From: Bacteroidales bacterium
Lineage (GTDB): Bacteria > Bacteroidota > Bacteroidia > Bacteroidales > B18-G4
Assembly: GCA_018400295.1 (NCBI GenBank)
Contig: JAGYMZ010000020.1
Span: 1-45,500 of the forward strand
Direction of reading: 5' to 3'
DNA: 45,500 nt
This document shows, in pieces, positions 18,414 through 27,116 of this stretch. A model generated the notes under the pieces. That model was given only the letters and a program-made list of their open reading frames with translations, was not told where the DNA came from and searched no databases. Position numbers and translations under genes: made by a program. The number at the start of each line of letters is the position of its first letter. The stretch's first letter is position 1.

Positions 18414-18435
18414 TGATGCCATTGCAGGAGGAATT

Positions 18436-18897
18436 ATGACAACATTGAAAAGAGGGGATACCGCTCCCGGTTTTACAGCCTTTGATCAGCATAAGAACAG
18501 GATATCCCTTGGTGATTTCAGAGGCAATAAAGTTATTTTGTATTTTTATCCAAAGGATGATACCCCGGGATGTACGGCAGAAGCCTGTAATCTCAGGGAT
18601 AATGAAGCAAAGCTCATGGAGAAAGGGTTTCAGGTCATCGGAGTTAGCGCAGATGATGAAGCATCCCATAAAAAGTTCTCGGAAAAGTTTGACCTTGCGT
18701 TTCCACTGATCCCGGACGTGGATAAAGAAATAATCAATGCATACGGAGTATGGGGCCCCAAAAAATTCATGGGTAAAACATACAGCGGCATAAACCGTAC
18801 TACCTTTGTGATCGATGAGGCGGGGAAAATAGACAGGATCTTCGAAAAAGTCCGGACCGGGGAGCATGCCGAACAGATCCTGAGGGAATATGCATAA
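18436..18897 (+). CDS. bcp: Thioredoxin-dependent thiol peroxidase (Bcp/PrxQ)
   Basis: 153 residues. The peroxidatic cysteine C46 is in [15 protein letters not shown], with C51 as the resolving cysteine five residues later, the atypical 2-Cys PrxQ layout. The protein reduces hydrogen peroxide and organic hydroperoxides in the cytoplasm using thioredoxin. A GGAGGA precedes the ATG. recA follows after 41 bases, a neighbour pair I recall from other Bacteroidota. Confidence 0.96.
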   Translation: MTTLKRGDTAPGFTAFDQHKNRISLGDFRGNKVILYFYPKDDTPGCTAEACNLRDNEAKLMEKGFQVIGVSADDEASHKKFSEKFDLAFPLIPDVDKEIINAYGVWGPKKFMGKTYSGINRTTFVIDEAGKIDRIFEKVRTGEHAEQILREYA

Positions 18898-18938
18898 GGC
18901 CCGGAATCATTTATATCATTATTAATCCGACAGATTGT

Positions 18939-19970
18939 ATGGCAAAAACAGAAAAAAGCGCAGACGATAAGGTTCGTCAGGAAAAATTAAAAGCATTGAA
19001 CCTGACGCTGGGGAATATAGAAAAGAATTATGGTAAGGGTACGATCATGAAACTGGGTGACCAGGCCATCGAAGATGTCCCTTCTGTTTCCACTGGTTCG
19101 TTGGGACTGGATCATGCATTGGGCATACATGGATTGCCCCGGGGGCGGGTAACAGAAATATATGGTCCGGAATCTTCCGGAAAAACCACACTTGCCCTTC
19201 ACGCTGTGGCTGAAGCACAACGGGCCGGAGGAATCGCGGCCTTTATAGATGCCGAACATGCGTTTGACCGGTTTTATGCCAAAAAACTGGGTGTGGATAT
19301 CGATAATCTCCTGGTTTCACAGCCTGACAACGGCGAACAGGCCCTGGAGATCGTTGACAACCTGGTACGTTCCGGCGCCATTGATATCATCGTGATAGAT
19401 TCCGTTGCCGCCCTTACACCCAGAAGTGAAATTGAGGGTGAGATGGGAGATTCGAAAATGGGATTGCAGGCCAGGCTTATGTCTCAGGCACTCCGGAAGT
19501 TGACTGCCAACATTAGTAAGACAGGTACTTCCTGTGTTTTTATCAACCAGCTCAGGGAAAAAATTGGTGTGATGTTCGGCAATCCGGAAACGACCACAGG
19601 TGGGAATGCCTTAAAGTTCTATGCATCGGTGCGGCTTGATATCCGGCGGATAAACCAGATAAAAGAAGGGGATGAGATGGTGGGAAGCCGCGTCCGGGTG
19701 AAAGTGGTTAAGAATAAGGTAGCTCCGCCCTTCCGTAAGGCCGAATTTGATGTTTTGTACGGGGAAGGCATTTCAAAAATGGGCGAGATCGTGGATATGG
19801 GCGTGGATCACGGGATCATAAAAAAAAGCGGATCCTGGTTTAGTTATGGGGATACGAAGCTTGGACAGGGAAGGGACGCTGTGAAGAAACTCCTGAAGGA
19901 TAACCCGGAACTTTCGGAAGAGCTGGAAGGGAAGATCAATGAAAAACTCCGGAAAGTCCCTGAAGAATAA
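18939..19970 (+). CDS. recA: Recombinase RecA
   Basis: 343 residues. Walker A is GPESSGKTT (76-84), followed by the [28 protein letters not shown] and [17 protein letters not shown] segments of RecA. It forms the strand-exchange filament and activates LexA-type self-cleavage where present. I could not find a recognisable SOS operator or a TAnnTTTG box in the 41 bases upstream, so it may be co-transcribed with bcp. The TPR lipoprotein gene starts 11 bases after its stop. Confidence 0.99.
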   Translation: MAKTEKSADDKVRQEKLKALNLTLGNIEKNYGKGTIMKLGDQAIEDVPSVSTGSLGLDHALGIHGLPRGRVTEIYGPESSGKTTLALHAVAEAQRAGGIAAFIDAEHAFDRFYAKKLGVDIDNLLVSQPDNGEQALEIVDNLVRSGAIDIIVIDSVAALTPRSEIEGEMGDSKMGLQARLMSQALRKLTANISKTGTSCVFINQLREKIGVMFGNPETTTGGNALKFYASVRLDIRRINQIKEGDEMVGSRVRVKVVKNKVAPPFRKAEFDVLYGEGISKMGEIVDMGVDHGIIKKSGSWFSYGDTKLGQGRDAVKKLLKDNPELSEELEGKINEKLRKVPEE

Positions 19971-19981
19971 CAACCTGCTTT

Positions 19982-21025
19982 ATGACTTTTCCAAAGAGGA
20001 TGAAATGTTACCGATGGATACCGGTGTGTATCCTGATCATGTTGTATATTTCCGCATGCAGTGATGGAAGTGATCCCGGCAGTTCAGAAGAAAGTACCGC
20101 TCCCCGGCCCGGGGATCCGGTCCGGCAGATCACGGAAGAAATCCGGGGGGATTCAGCCAATGCCGCGTTATACAATGAGCGTGCCGGTATATATATCCGT
20201 GAGGGGAAGTTGAATTCTGCCCTCAACGACCTGAACCGGGCCATAAAATTATCTCCCGGGGATCCGGAACTGTACATGACCTTATCGGATGTATACATCG
20301 CCCGCGGTGATGTGCGAAGGTGCAGGGAAGCCCTGAAAAAAGCGATCAGCCTGGATCCGGGTAATCAAAGTGCATACCTGAAAATGGCTGAGCTTACCCT
20401 TTTGCTCAGGGAATACAACAACACGTTCAAATATGTGGGGGAAGCGCTGGATCTGGAGGCATACAATCCTGTAGCCTACTATATTAAAGGCTTTGCTTAT
20501 ATGGAGACCGGTGATACCAACCGTGCGGTTGAGAATTTTATGATCGCGGCCGACCAGGATCAGGAGTACTATGATGCGTTCATGCAGCTGGGAACCTTGT
20601 TTTCCCTGAAAAAAGATCCCAAGGCGATAGATTATTATAAAAATGCCATCGAAGCAGCACCGGATAATACGGAAGCCCACTATGCACTGGCGATGTTTTA
20701 CCAGGAAACCGGTGCGCTTGAACCGGCCACAAGAGCCTATGAAAGGTTGTTGGATATTGACCCCCGTAACAAGTATGCTTTGTATAACCTGGGATTCATC
20801 AACCTGGTATATTTTGATGATTTCGAATCTGCTGCAGCCTATTTCAGCCAGGCCCTGGAAATTGATCCGGAATATGCCGATGCTTATTATAACCGGGGGT
20901 ATAGTTATGAGTTGAGGGGTTTGGTCAATGAAGCCCGCCGGGATTATCAAAAGGCATTGGAAGTCAACCCAAACCACGAATTATCCGTCCGTGGCCTGAA
21001 CCGGTTAGACCTGATGGCAAAATAG
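19982..21025 (+). CDS. TPR-repeat lipoprotein
   Basis: 347 residues. A signal peptide ends with lipobox YISAC (lipidated cysteine near residue 26), then about seven tandem tetratricopeptide repeats with the usual alternation (for example ALYNLGFINLVYFDDFESAA and DAYYNRGYSYELRGLVNEA). TPR solenoids bind protein partners, here probably in the periplasm or at the outer membrane. Start at ATG 19982, with ATG 20000 (MKCYRW) possible. It follows recA by 11 bases and precedes a small GlsB-like membrane protein by 7 bases, so it is in the recA operon. The specific partner is unknown. Confidence 0.88.
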   Translation: MTFPKRMKCYRWIPVCILIMLYISACSDGSDPGSSEESTAPRPGDPVRQITEEIRGDSANAALYNERAGIYIREGKLNSALNDLNRAIKLSPGDPELYMTLSDVYIARGDVRRCREALKKAISLDPGNQSAYLKMAELTLLLREYNNTFKYVGEALDLEAYNPVAYYIKGFAYMETGDTNRAVENFMIAADQDQEYYDAFMQLGTLFSLKKDPKAIDYYKNAIEAAPDNTEAHYALAMFYQETGALEPATRAYERLLDIDPRNKYALYNLGFINLVYFDDFESAAAYFSQALEIDPEYADAYYNRGYSYELRGLVNEARRDYQKALEVNPNHELSVRGLNRLDLMAK

Positions 21026-21032
21026 AAATGTT

Positions 21033-21296
21033 ATGGATATCGTATATCTGTTTCTTATCGGATTGGTAACGGGTTGGCTGGCAGGGGTCGTTACCAGGGG
21101 TAAGGGATTTGGTTTTGCAGGCAATATTATCATAGGCGTGGTCGGGGCTATGCTTGGTAAATGGCTGATGCTGGAGATCCCTGATTTTAACATGGCCAGG
21201 AATACATTTAATTTGGTGATCACCGGGGTGGGTGGGTCTGTTATTTTACTCTTCTTTATGGGTGTGCTGAAGATCCTTTTTAGCCCAAAAAAATAA
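21033..21296 (+). CDS. GlsB/YeaQ/YmgE-type small membrane protein
   Basis: 87 residues with three hydrophobic segments and the glycine-rich pattern of the transglycosylase-associated family (GWLAGVVTRGKGFGFAGNII and VGAMLGKWL). The family is linked to stress responses but its biochemistry is unclear. Its last 17 bases overlap the 3' end of the convergent feoAB gene. Confidence 0.88.
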   Translation: MDIVYLFLIGLVTGWLAGVVTRGKGFGFAGNIIIGVVGAMLGKWLMLEIPDFNMARNTFNLVITGVGGSVILLFFMGVLKILFSPKK

Positions 21297-23790
21297 CATT
21301 GCCCAGTTGAAATACAAGGAAAGAAGTGATCCAGGCCAGTGCGGTTGTGTAAAGCGCCAGAAAGAGCGCCCATTTCCAGGTTCCGGTTTCTTTCCGTACT
21401 GCTGTCAGAACTGCAATGCAAGGCAGATATAGCAGGATGAATACCATGAAGGACAGGGCAACCACTTTATTATATCCGGGTTTTTTCCCGTATGCTTTTT
21501 GCCTGTATTCTTTCTCTAATTTTTGCGGTAATGCGTCAAATTCTTCTCCGGATTCGGTTTGGTACAACACCCCCATGGTACTGACAACTACTTCCTTTGC
21601 GGCAATGCCGGCTATTAAGCTGACCCCCATTTTCCAGTCGAAACCCAGGGGGTGAATGACCGGGGCAATGAATTTCCCCATCCGGCCAATGAAGGATTTT
21701 TCCTGAAGCCGGCTGGCCTTTTCCCTTTCCAGTTCTTTTAAGATCCGTGTCTTTTCCGTGCGAAGTTCCCTTTTGTTGTTGGCAGCGGCCAGGGAAATCT
21801 GTCGGTCATATTGCTCCATGGTATGTTCGATCCTTTGGTCATATTCGCCGGTCAGCCCTTCATTGCGTGGGAAATACCCCAGGGCCCAAATGATGATGGA
21901 AGCAAGAAGAATGATCCCCCCCATTTTTTTGAGATATTGTGAACCACGGAACCATGTATGCCTCAGGGTCGATTTCACGGTTGGCGTCCTGTAGGGTGGG
22001 AGTTCCATTACGAAAGGCATTTCATTGGCTTTAAAAAGGGTTTTTTTAAGGACCAGTGCAACGATGGCTGCCATGAAGATGCCAAACAGATAGATGCCAA
22101 ACAGGATGAGTCCCCGGTATTCTTTAAAAAAGGCACTGATGAGCAGGACATATACCGGATACCGGGCACTGCAGGACATGAAGGGATTGATCAGAATTGT
22201 TACGAACCGGTCGTTACGGCTTTCGATGGTACGTGTTGCGAGTATGGCCGGCACATTGCATCCGAATCCCATGAGCAGGGGAATGAAGGATTTGCCGTGC
22301 AGTCCCACCTTATGCATCAGTTTGTCCAGTATGAAAGCAACCCTGGCCATATAGCCGGTATCCTCCATGAGGGCGATGAATAAGAAGAGGATCAGGATAT
22401 TCGGAAGGAAAATAATCACGCCGCCCACCCCGCCAATAATGCCGTCGACGATCAATGCCTTGAACAGGTTGTCGGGGAGCACACCGGAAACAAAGGACCC
22501 AAGAATGGCGATCGATTTCTCCAGCCAGATCATTGGATACTGTCCCAGGAAAAATGTAGCCTCAAACATGAACCACATGAAGAAAATAAAGATCGGATAA
22601 CTCAGGTACCTGCTTGTAAGGATATGGTCAAGCTTCTTTGTCCCGGTCTTAAAACCCCGTGAAGCCGGGGTATATGTCTCTTTCAGCGCCCCTGCAATGA
22701 AACCGTATTTTGCATCGGTGACCAGTGTAGCGGAATCTTCCCCGTACTGATCCTCCAGCTTTTTGATCTCCCGGTCCACGGTTTTCCTGATCTCTCCGTA
22801 ATTTTCCAATTTGGATAACGTAAAATCCGTGGATTTATCTTTTTCAAAAAGCTTGATCGAATAATACCTGGAAGACAACTTGTCTGTAAAGGACCGGTTC
22901 ACCCAGATAAGATCCTGTATTTTTTTTAAAGACCTTTCCAGGTCATTGCCATAGTTGATATGTACATGCCTTACATCAGGGTCGCGGTCTTCAAAAATAT
23001 CGATGACTTTCTGGAACAGCTCCCGGAAACCCTTTTTCTTTGAGCTGACGGTGGGCATCAGAGGTATGCCGATCATTTTTCCCAGCGCCACGTAATCAAA
23101 CTGATCTCCTTTCTTTTCCAATTCGTCATACATATTCAGCGCTCCGACCACTTTGATATCCATATCGATCAATTGGGTGGTCAGATAAAGGTTCCTTTCC
23201 AGGTTGGAAGCATCGATCACATTGATCACAACATCCGGAAGAGAGCTGAAAATATGCTTTCTGACAAACAATTCTTCAGGAGAATAATCGGTCAGCGAAT
23301 ACGTTCCCGGCAGGTCCGTGATGTTAAAAGTGTACCCGCTTTGTTTGAAGCGTGCTTTCACTGCATCAACGGTGACCCCCCCATAGTTGCCCACATGTTC
23401 CCTGGACCGTGAAACGGAATTGAAAAGCGTGGTTTTCCCTGAGTTTGGATTCCCTACAAGGGCAACATCAATGGTTTTGCCCTTTTCTTTTGCCTTTTTT
23501 CTGAGTGTGCCCGTGCTTAAAAAACCGTTGAAAAAACGTTTGCTTTCCTGATGGTTGAGGTCCTGAGGCGTGACTACCTCGATCAGACCCGCTTCGCTTC
23601 TTCGAAGCGTAACCTCATAATCCATGATCTTGTACTCTACGGGATCCCGGAGGGGGGCAGCCTTTTCCACGGTGACTTCTTTGCCTTTGATGAAGCCCAT
23701 TTCAATAATACGCCTGCGAAAAGCACCCCGGCCTTTGACCTTGGTGATGATCCCTTTTTCTCCCTCTTGCAGTTCCCGAAGGGTTGTCAT
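21280..23790 (-). CDS. feoB: FeoA-FeoB fusion ferrous iron transporter
   Basis: 836 residues. Residues 1-74 are a FeoA (SH3-like) domain (GRGAFRRRIIEMGFIKG). Then a FeoB G domain with G1 GNPNSGKTT (113-121), G3 DLPGTYSL and G4 NMYD, the helical GDI domain, and a polytopic core with two Gate motifs (GFGCNVPAILATRTI and the LNPFMSCSARYPVY-type segment, here INPFMSCSARYPVY). A charged helical insertion (near EREKASRLQEK) separates membrane parts. It imports Fe(II) at the inner membrane. FeoA-FeoB fusion is the usual Bacteroidota form. A -7 box at 23822-23829 precedes it; no Fur box was evident. Confidence 0.97.
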   Translation of the reverse strand: MTTLRELQEGEKGIITKVKGRGAFRRRIIEMGFIKGKEVTVEKAAPLRDPVEYKIMDYEVTLRRSEAGLIEVVTPQDLNHQESKRFFNGFLSTGTLRKKAKEKGKTIDVALVGNPNSGKTTLFNSVSRSREHVGNYGGVTVDAVKARFKQSGYTFNITDLPGTYSLTDYSPEELFVRKHIFSSLPDVVINVIDASNLERNLYLTTQLIDMDIKVVGALNMYDELEKKGDQFDYVALGKMIGIPLMPTVSSKKKGFRELFQKVIDIFEDRDPDVRHVHINYGNDLERSLKKIQDLIWVNRSFTDKLSSRYYSIKLFEKDKSTDFTLSKLENYGEIRKTVDREIKKLEDQYGEDSATLVTDAKYGFIAGALKETYTPASRGFKTGTKKLDHILTSRYLSYPIFIFFMWFMFEATFFLGQYPMIWLEKSIAILGSFVSGVLPDNLFKALIVDGIIGGVGGVIIFLPNILILFLFIALMEDTGYMARVAFILDKLMHKVGLHGKSFIPLLMGFGCNVPAILATRTIESRNDRFVTILINPFMSCSARYPVYVLLISAFFKEYRGLILFGIYLFGIFMAAIVALVLKKTLFKANEMPFVMELPPYRTPTVKSTLRHTWFRGSQYLKKMGGIILLASIIIWALGYFPRNEGLTGEYDQRIEHTMEQYDRQISLAAANNKRELRTEKTRILKELEREKASRLQEKSFIGRMGKFIAPVIHPLGFDWKMGVSLIAGIAAKEVVVSTMGVLYQTESGEEFDALPQKLEKEYRQKAYGKKPGYNKVVALSFMVFILLYLPCIAVLTAVRKETGTWKWALFLALYTTALAWITSFLVFQLGNVIFLG

Positions 23791-23821
23791 TTGTTGTTAT
23801 TTAGATCAAATAAAAGCATTG

Positions 23822-23829
23822 CAAAGGTA
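23822..23829 (-). promoter_or_regulatory. -7 box of feoAB
   Basis: Minus strand TACCTTTG, exact TAnnTTTG, 31 bases upstream of the ATG at 23790. Confidence 0.55.
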
Positions 23830-23976
23830 TTGAATCTTTGCGAACAAGGAAGGGGATCAATGGGAAAATTTTGTCTTAGAAACGTTAACTGACAGCAATC
23901 CACGGCAAACAATTCATCATGCGGATATGCTGTACAACATCATTTTCGGGACATTCTTCAAATACGGCCGGATGAT

Positions 23977-24528
23977 TCAGTGACCGGTACCGGGATCTTC
24001 TTCAATGTAAAAATCCTTGTATAACAGGTAATGTATGTTTTTCAGGATCCGGATAAGCTTAAAGCCCCAATGGCTTTTAAAGAGCATTTTAACGATATGT
24101 ACGGCGTTTTTCTGGATTTCGATAGAATCCCTTTGGTACAGCATGACAAAATCCTTCATGTCCTGGTAAACATCCGTCAGGTATTCGGCGATGCTGCCTT
24201 TGGTGATCTCGCTGTCGATAAAAAAAGATTCGTTGATGTACCAGAATTCGTCTTCCGCACCAAAAATTTGCCGCAGCTCATTGAAGATTATCTCCCAATT
24301 CTCCTCAGTGACATACCTTTCCCCGGCCTCAGGGAATTCTGTTGTGATTTCAGGGAGCAGGTTACCTTTCAGATACAATAAGGGGGCAATGTTGTTGACG
24401 TAATGGATGATCTCCTCCCGTTTATAGGTATGGGCTTTTTCGATAAAAAGGCAATAATCGTTGGCTACCGTCAAAAATTCAATAACGCTTTTCTGGTAAA
24501 CTGCATGAGGTTGCTGGGTATTGTCCAT
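23977..24528 (-). CDS. DUF5063 family protein
   Basis: 183 residues from the ATG at 24528 (MDNTQQPHAVYQKSVIEFLT); the TTG at 24549 is less likely. Soluble, helical and acidic, with VANDYCLFIEKA and IAPLLYLKGNLLP, matching my recollection of DUF5063. No catalytic motif is visible. In the phylum this family is often found near ribonuclease or NrnA-type genes, and here an nrnA-type gene lies 1.5 kb away, but no function can be assigned. Its upstream region is the long gene-free stretch 24529-25173, with a near-match -7 box (TACATTCG, minus strand, 24567-24574). Confidence 0.75.
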   Translation of the reverse strand: MDNTQQPHAVYQKSVIEFLTVANDYCLFIEKAHTYKREEIIHYVNNIAPLLYLKGNLLPEITTEFPEAGERYVTEENWEIIFNELRQIFGAEDEFWYINESFFIDSEITKGSIAEYLTDVYQDMKDFVMLYQRDSIEIQKNAVHIVKMLFKSHWGFKLIRILKNIHYLLYKDFYIEEDPGTGH

Positions 24529-24782
24529 ATTTTCTACGCATTTATGCAAATTTCATGATTTTTCTGCGAATGTAATCCAATATTTTTTCTACCGGAAAGG
24601 GATGCGGGCATCTTTTTTTCGTTTTTTCCCCGGCATTTCTTTTGGAGCGTGCACCAGGTGGTTGACAGGCACTGCTCAGGCCTATACCATCAACAGTCCT
24701 CTATGGCAATCGTTTTCCCGCGCTTCCAGTGAATGATCAATGTGGAACATGCGTGTTGATATTCATACAAACCAATAAAGTT

Positions 24783-25156
24783 ACAAATGTCAACATAAAA
24801 TAACATTTGCATATACAAAATAATAAGCTTGATTATAAACCTTGATTATGAGCCCACTAATTACAAAATCCACAAATGTAAACATATGACGATAATCCAG
24901 CAAAATGTTTACCTTTGTGAATATACCGGATAACCGCTGATATTTATCAAAAAATCTAACTATTCAAATCATATCCAGGGTATTTGGTGTTTTATATAAA
25001 CCAAAAGATGAAGTGATAGGGGAATGGCATGCCTCTACAAACCCTTTATAAATGTGGATATTGTAAGAAAATTAACAATATACAAATGTAAATTATTTTC
25101 ACAGAAATGTGTTGGGCTTATGTTATGAATGTAAACTAATATTTTTGTACATTTGT
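24783..25156. repeat. Array of ACAAATGTAAACAT-like operator sites in a gene-free stretch
   Basis: The 645-base gene-free stretch 24529-25173 contains at least six copies of a 14-base motif. Plus orientation: 24783-24796 (13/14), 24872-24885 (14/14), 25082-25095 (11/14), 25125-25138 (10/14). Reverse orientation: 24905-24918 (13/14), 25143-25156 (11/14), plus a partial reverse half at 24803-24809. The pair 24871-24885 and 24905-24919 forms an inverted repeat with a 19-base spacer. The reverse complement contains TACATTTG, a -7 promoter box, and the last copy overlaps the -7 of the XRE gene. Likely operators of that regulator, or a cluster of divergent promoters. Confidence 0.6.
25148..25155 (+). 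promoter_or_regulatory. -7 box of the XRE regulator gene, inside an operator-like repeat
   Basis: TACATTTG is an exact TAnnTTTG, predicting a start about 12 bases before the ATG at 25174. It lies within the last copy of the 14-base repeat, so binding there would block transcription. Confidence 0.6.
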
Positions 25157-25173
25157 AAATTATTCAGCGGTAT

Positions 25174-25581
25174 ATGATTGACCGGATTGAAAAGATATTG
25201 CGAAATAAGGGATTATCCCACTCCCACTTCGCGGATGAGATCGGCGTACAGCGTTCGAGCGTATCACACGTCATGTCAGGGCGCAACAAGCCCAGCCTCG
25301 ATTTTGTGCGGAAAATCCTGAACCGTTATCCTGAAGTCAATGCCCAGTGGCTGGTCACAGGAAAAGAAAATGCGCAGACAAATCCTACCCTTTTTGAAGA
25401 CCAAAGCAAAGGGCGAAGAGAGGAAACCCACCATGAACAAACGAAAGGCAGTGGGCTGGAACATACCGCGGCGCGTCAGGAAGAAAAAGATGAAAACGGC
25501 GATTCATCCCATAAAAAACCGGTCAGGATCATTATGTTTTATGCGGACCATTCTTTTGAAGAATACTTTCCCGGGGATTAA
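25174..25581 (+). CDS. XRE-family HTH transcriptional regulator
   Basis: 135 residues. Residues about 1-66 form a lambda-repressor-like HTH (LSHSHFADEIGVQRSSVSHV followed by MSGRNKPSLDFVRKILNRYP, then VNAQWLVTGK). Residues 70-115 are a polar, low-complexity linker. The C-terminus ends in a short beta-like segment (KKPVRIIMFYADHSFEEYF) that may mediate oligomerisation or sensing. This architecture is common in Bacteroidota. It is convergent with ndk: the stops overlap by four bases (25578-25581). Upstream lies the array of 14-base repeats, which makes autoregulation likely. Confidence 0.88.
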   Translation: MIDRIEKILRNKGLSHSHFADEIGVQRSSVSHVMSGRNKPSLDFVRKILNRYPEVNAQWLVTGKENAQTNPTLFEDQSKGRREETHHEQTKGSGLEHTAARQEEKDENGDSSHKKPVRIIMFYADHSFEEYFPGD

Positions 25582-26003
25582 TACCTTTCCACCCGGCTAA
25601 AGAAGAAATCGCTTTCTATGATGGCATTTTCATCGCTGTCGGAGCCGTGAACGGCATTTTCCTGTATATTCCCGGCATATCGATGACGAATGGTACCTTT
25701 TTCCGCTTTTGACGGATCCGTTGCTCCTATGAGCTCTCTGTATGCCTCAACGGCATTTTCCTTTTCCAGAATGGCCGCAACAATAGGACCGGACGACATG
25801 AATTCCACCAGGTCTTTATAGAATGGGCGCGCTTTGTGCACTTCATAAAATTTTTGTGCCTGTTCTTTTGACAGTTTCATGAATTTCATGGCCTGTATGC
25901 GAAAGCCGGCCTGGTTTATCATTGCCAAAATAGGACCCGCATAGCCGTTTTTTACTGCGGTTGGCTTGATCATTGTCAGGGTGATGTTGCCGTTCATAGT
26001 CAT
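25578..26003 (-). CDS. ndk: Nucleoside-diphosphate kinase
   Basis: 141 residues, typical length. The phosphohistidine is H119 in QENAVHGSDSDENA, with K13 near the N-terminus (TMIKPTAV) and the GATDPSKAEKGTIRHRYA segment. It exchanges gamma-phosphates among NTPs and dNTPs in the cytoplasm. Start at ATG 26003, with ATG 25997 equally possible. A -7 box (TATTTTTG) lies at 26023-26030. Divergent from the DHH phosphoesterase gene. Confidence 0.97.
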   Translation of the reverse strand: MTMNGNITLTMIKPTAVKNGYAGPILAMINQAGFRIQAMKFMKLSKEQAQKFYEVHKARPFYKDLVEFMSSGPIVAAILEKENAVEAYRELIGATDPSKAEKGTIRHRYAGNIQENAVHGSDSDENAIIESDFFFSRVERY

Positions 26004-26022
26004 TTGTATTTATGGTTGGCTG

Positions 26023-26030
26023 CAAAAATA
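26023..26030 (-). promoter_or_regulatory. -7 box of ndk
   Basis: Minus strand TATTTTTG, exact TAnnTTTG, about 20 bases upstream of the ATG at 26003. Confidence 0.6.
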
Positions 26031-26037
26031 ATGATAA

Positions 26038-27114
26038 ATGGGAACCGTTAAAGAGATACGTCAGGAATTTCATAACTTTGGCCCTAAAATTCAGACATTG
26101 AAGATATCTGAGGACATCATAAAACGCATCCACGGCCGGGAAAGGATCGTGATCACATCGCATCATAACCCGGATGGTGATGCCATTGGGTCGGTCCTGG
26201 CCATGCACCTTTATCTGAAAAAGCTTGGGCATACGCCTGTAATGATCGTGCCAAGCCCTTATCCGGATTTTCTGAAATGGCTTCCTGACAATCATTTGAT
26301 CAATGTATACCAGCACAGCAAGGAACGTTGTGATGAAGAAATAAGAAACGCGGATATTATCTTTTGTCTGGATTATAACGCACTTAACCGGGCCGGGCAG
26401 ATGGAGGATCCGATCCGTGGATCTACGGCTTTCCGCATATTGATCGATCATCATCCCGATCCCGATACCGGGCATTTTGACCTGATTTGCTCGGAAACGG
26501 AAACGTCTTCTACCGCAGAACTGGTGTATGATTTTATTCTGGCTAATGGCGACAGGGATAAAATAGATAAGGATATTGCCGGATGTATATACACCGGTAT
26601 AATGACCGATACGGGTTCTTTCAGTTATGCCTGCAATCATGCAAAAACGTATATCGTTGTGGCCAATCTTTTCGAGACGGGTATCGACGGGGAACGCATT
26701 CACCGGAAGGTTTACGATACATTTTCCGAGGACCGTCTGCGTTTGCTGGGCTATTGCCTGAGCGAAAAGCTCGTTGTACTCAAAGAATATGGCACGGCAT
26801 ATATTACGTTATCTTCGGAAGAATTAAAACGTTTTCGCTTCAGGACCGGCGATACGGAAGGCATCGTTAATTATGCCCTGTCCATCAAAGGCATTAATCT
26901 CGCTGTTATGTTCACGGAAAAAAAGGATAAGATCCGTTTGTCTTTCCGGTCTAAGGGGGACTTCCGGGTGAATGTGTTTTCCCGGGACCATTTTGATGGT
27001 GGCGGTCACAGGAATGCTGCCGGCGGAGACAGCAACCTGTCCATGGAGCAATCTGTGGAACGGTTCCGCGAATTGCTTCCCAAATACAGAAATGAATTGC
27101 TTAAAGAAGACTGA
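26038..27114 (+). CDS. nrnA: DHH/DHHA1 phosphoesterase, NrnA-like oligoribonuclease / pAp phosphatase
   Basis: 358 residues if it starts at ATG 26038. DHH motifs are visible: HHNPDGDAIGS, CLDYNALNR, IDHHPD (the DHH triad), GIMTDTGSF, and the DHHA1 motif DGGGHRNAAGG. NrnA degrades 2-5-nucleotide RNAs and dephosphorylates 3'-phosphoadenosine 5'-phosphate. The start is uncertain: a perfect -7 box TAACTTTG lies at 26073-26080, inside this frame, and an in-frame TTG at 26098 would then be the start (MKISEDIIKRI), still 15-20 residues ahead of the first motif. FKBP lipoprotein genes follow closely, so the unit is an operon. Confidence 0.92.
   Translation: MGTVKEIRQEFHNFGPKIQTLKISEDIIKRIHGRERIVITSHHNPDGDAIGSVLAMHLYLKKLGHTPVMIVPSPYPDFLKWLPDNHLINVYQHSKERCDEEIRNADIIFCLDYNALNRAGQMEDPIRGSTAFRILIDHHPDPDTGHFDLICSETETSSTAELVYDFILANGDRDKIDKDIAGCIYTGIMTDTGSFSYACNHAKTYIVVANLFETGIDGERIHRKVYDTFSEDRLRLLGYCLSEKLVVLKEYGTAYITLSSEELKRFRFRTGDTEGIVNYALSIKGINLAVMFTEKKDKIRLSFRSKGDFRVNVFSRDHFDGGGHRNAAGGDSNLSMEQSVERFRELLPKYRNELLKED
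26073..26080 (+). promoter_or_regulatory. Possible -7 box within the 5' end of nrnA
   Basis: TAACTTTG is an exact TAnnTTTG. If active, transcription starts near 26087 and translation would begin at the TTG at 26098 rather than ATG 26038. It could also be chance. Confidence 0.35.
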
Positions 27115-27116
27115 TC

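Noticed and set aside
20282..20977. A 231-codon minus-strand open frame opposite the TPR lipoprotein
   Set aside because: Antisense shadow of repeated TPR codons; no start context or domain.
24594..24617. GATGCGGGCATC followed by seven T, resembling a plus-strand terminator
   Set aside because: The stem is only four pairs plus G:U pairs with a tiny loop, and no plus-strand gene lies upstream to be terminated.
24529..25173. A CRISPR-like array or replication origin with iterons in the gene-free stretch
   Set aside because: The repeats are 14 bases, imperfect, irregularly spaced and in both orientations, with no cas, dnaA or rep gene nearby; operator sites or clustered promoters fit better.
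25843..26703. A 286-codon open frame on the minus strand opposite nrnA
   Set aside because: It lies antisense to a clear DHH phosphoesterase and overlaps ndk in another frame; its translation is arginine/histidine/isoleucine-rich without any domain pattern.
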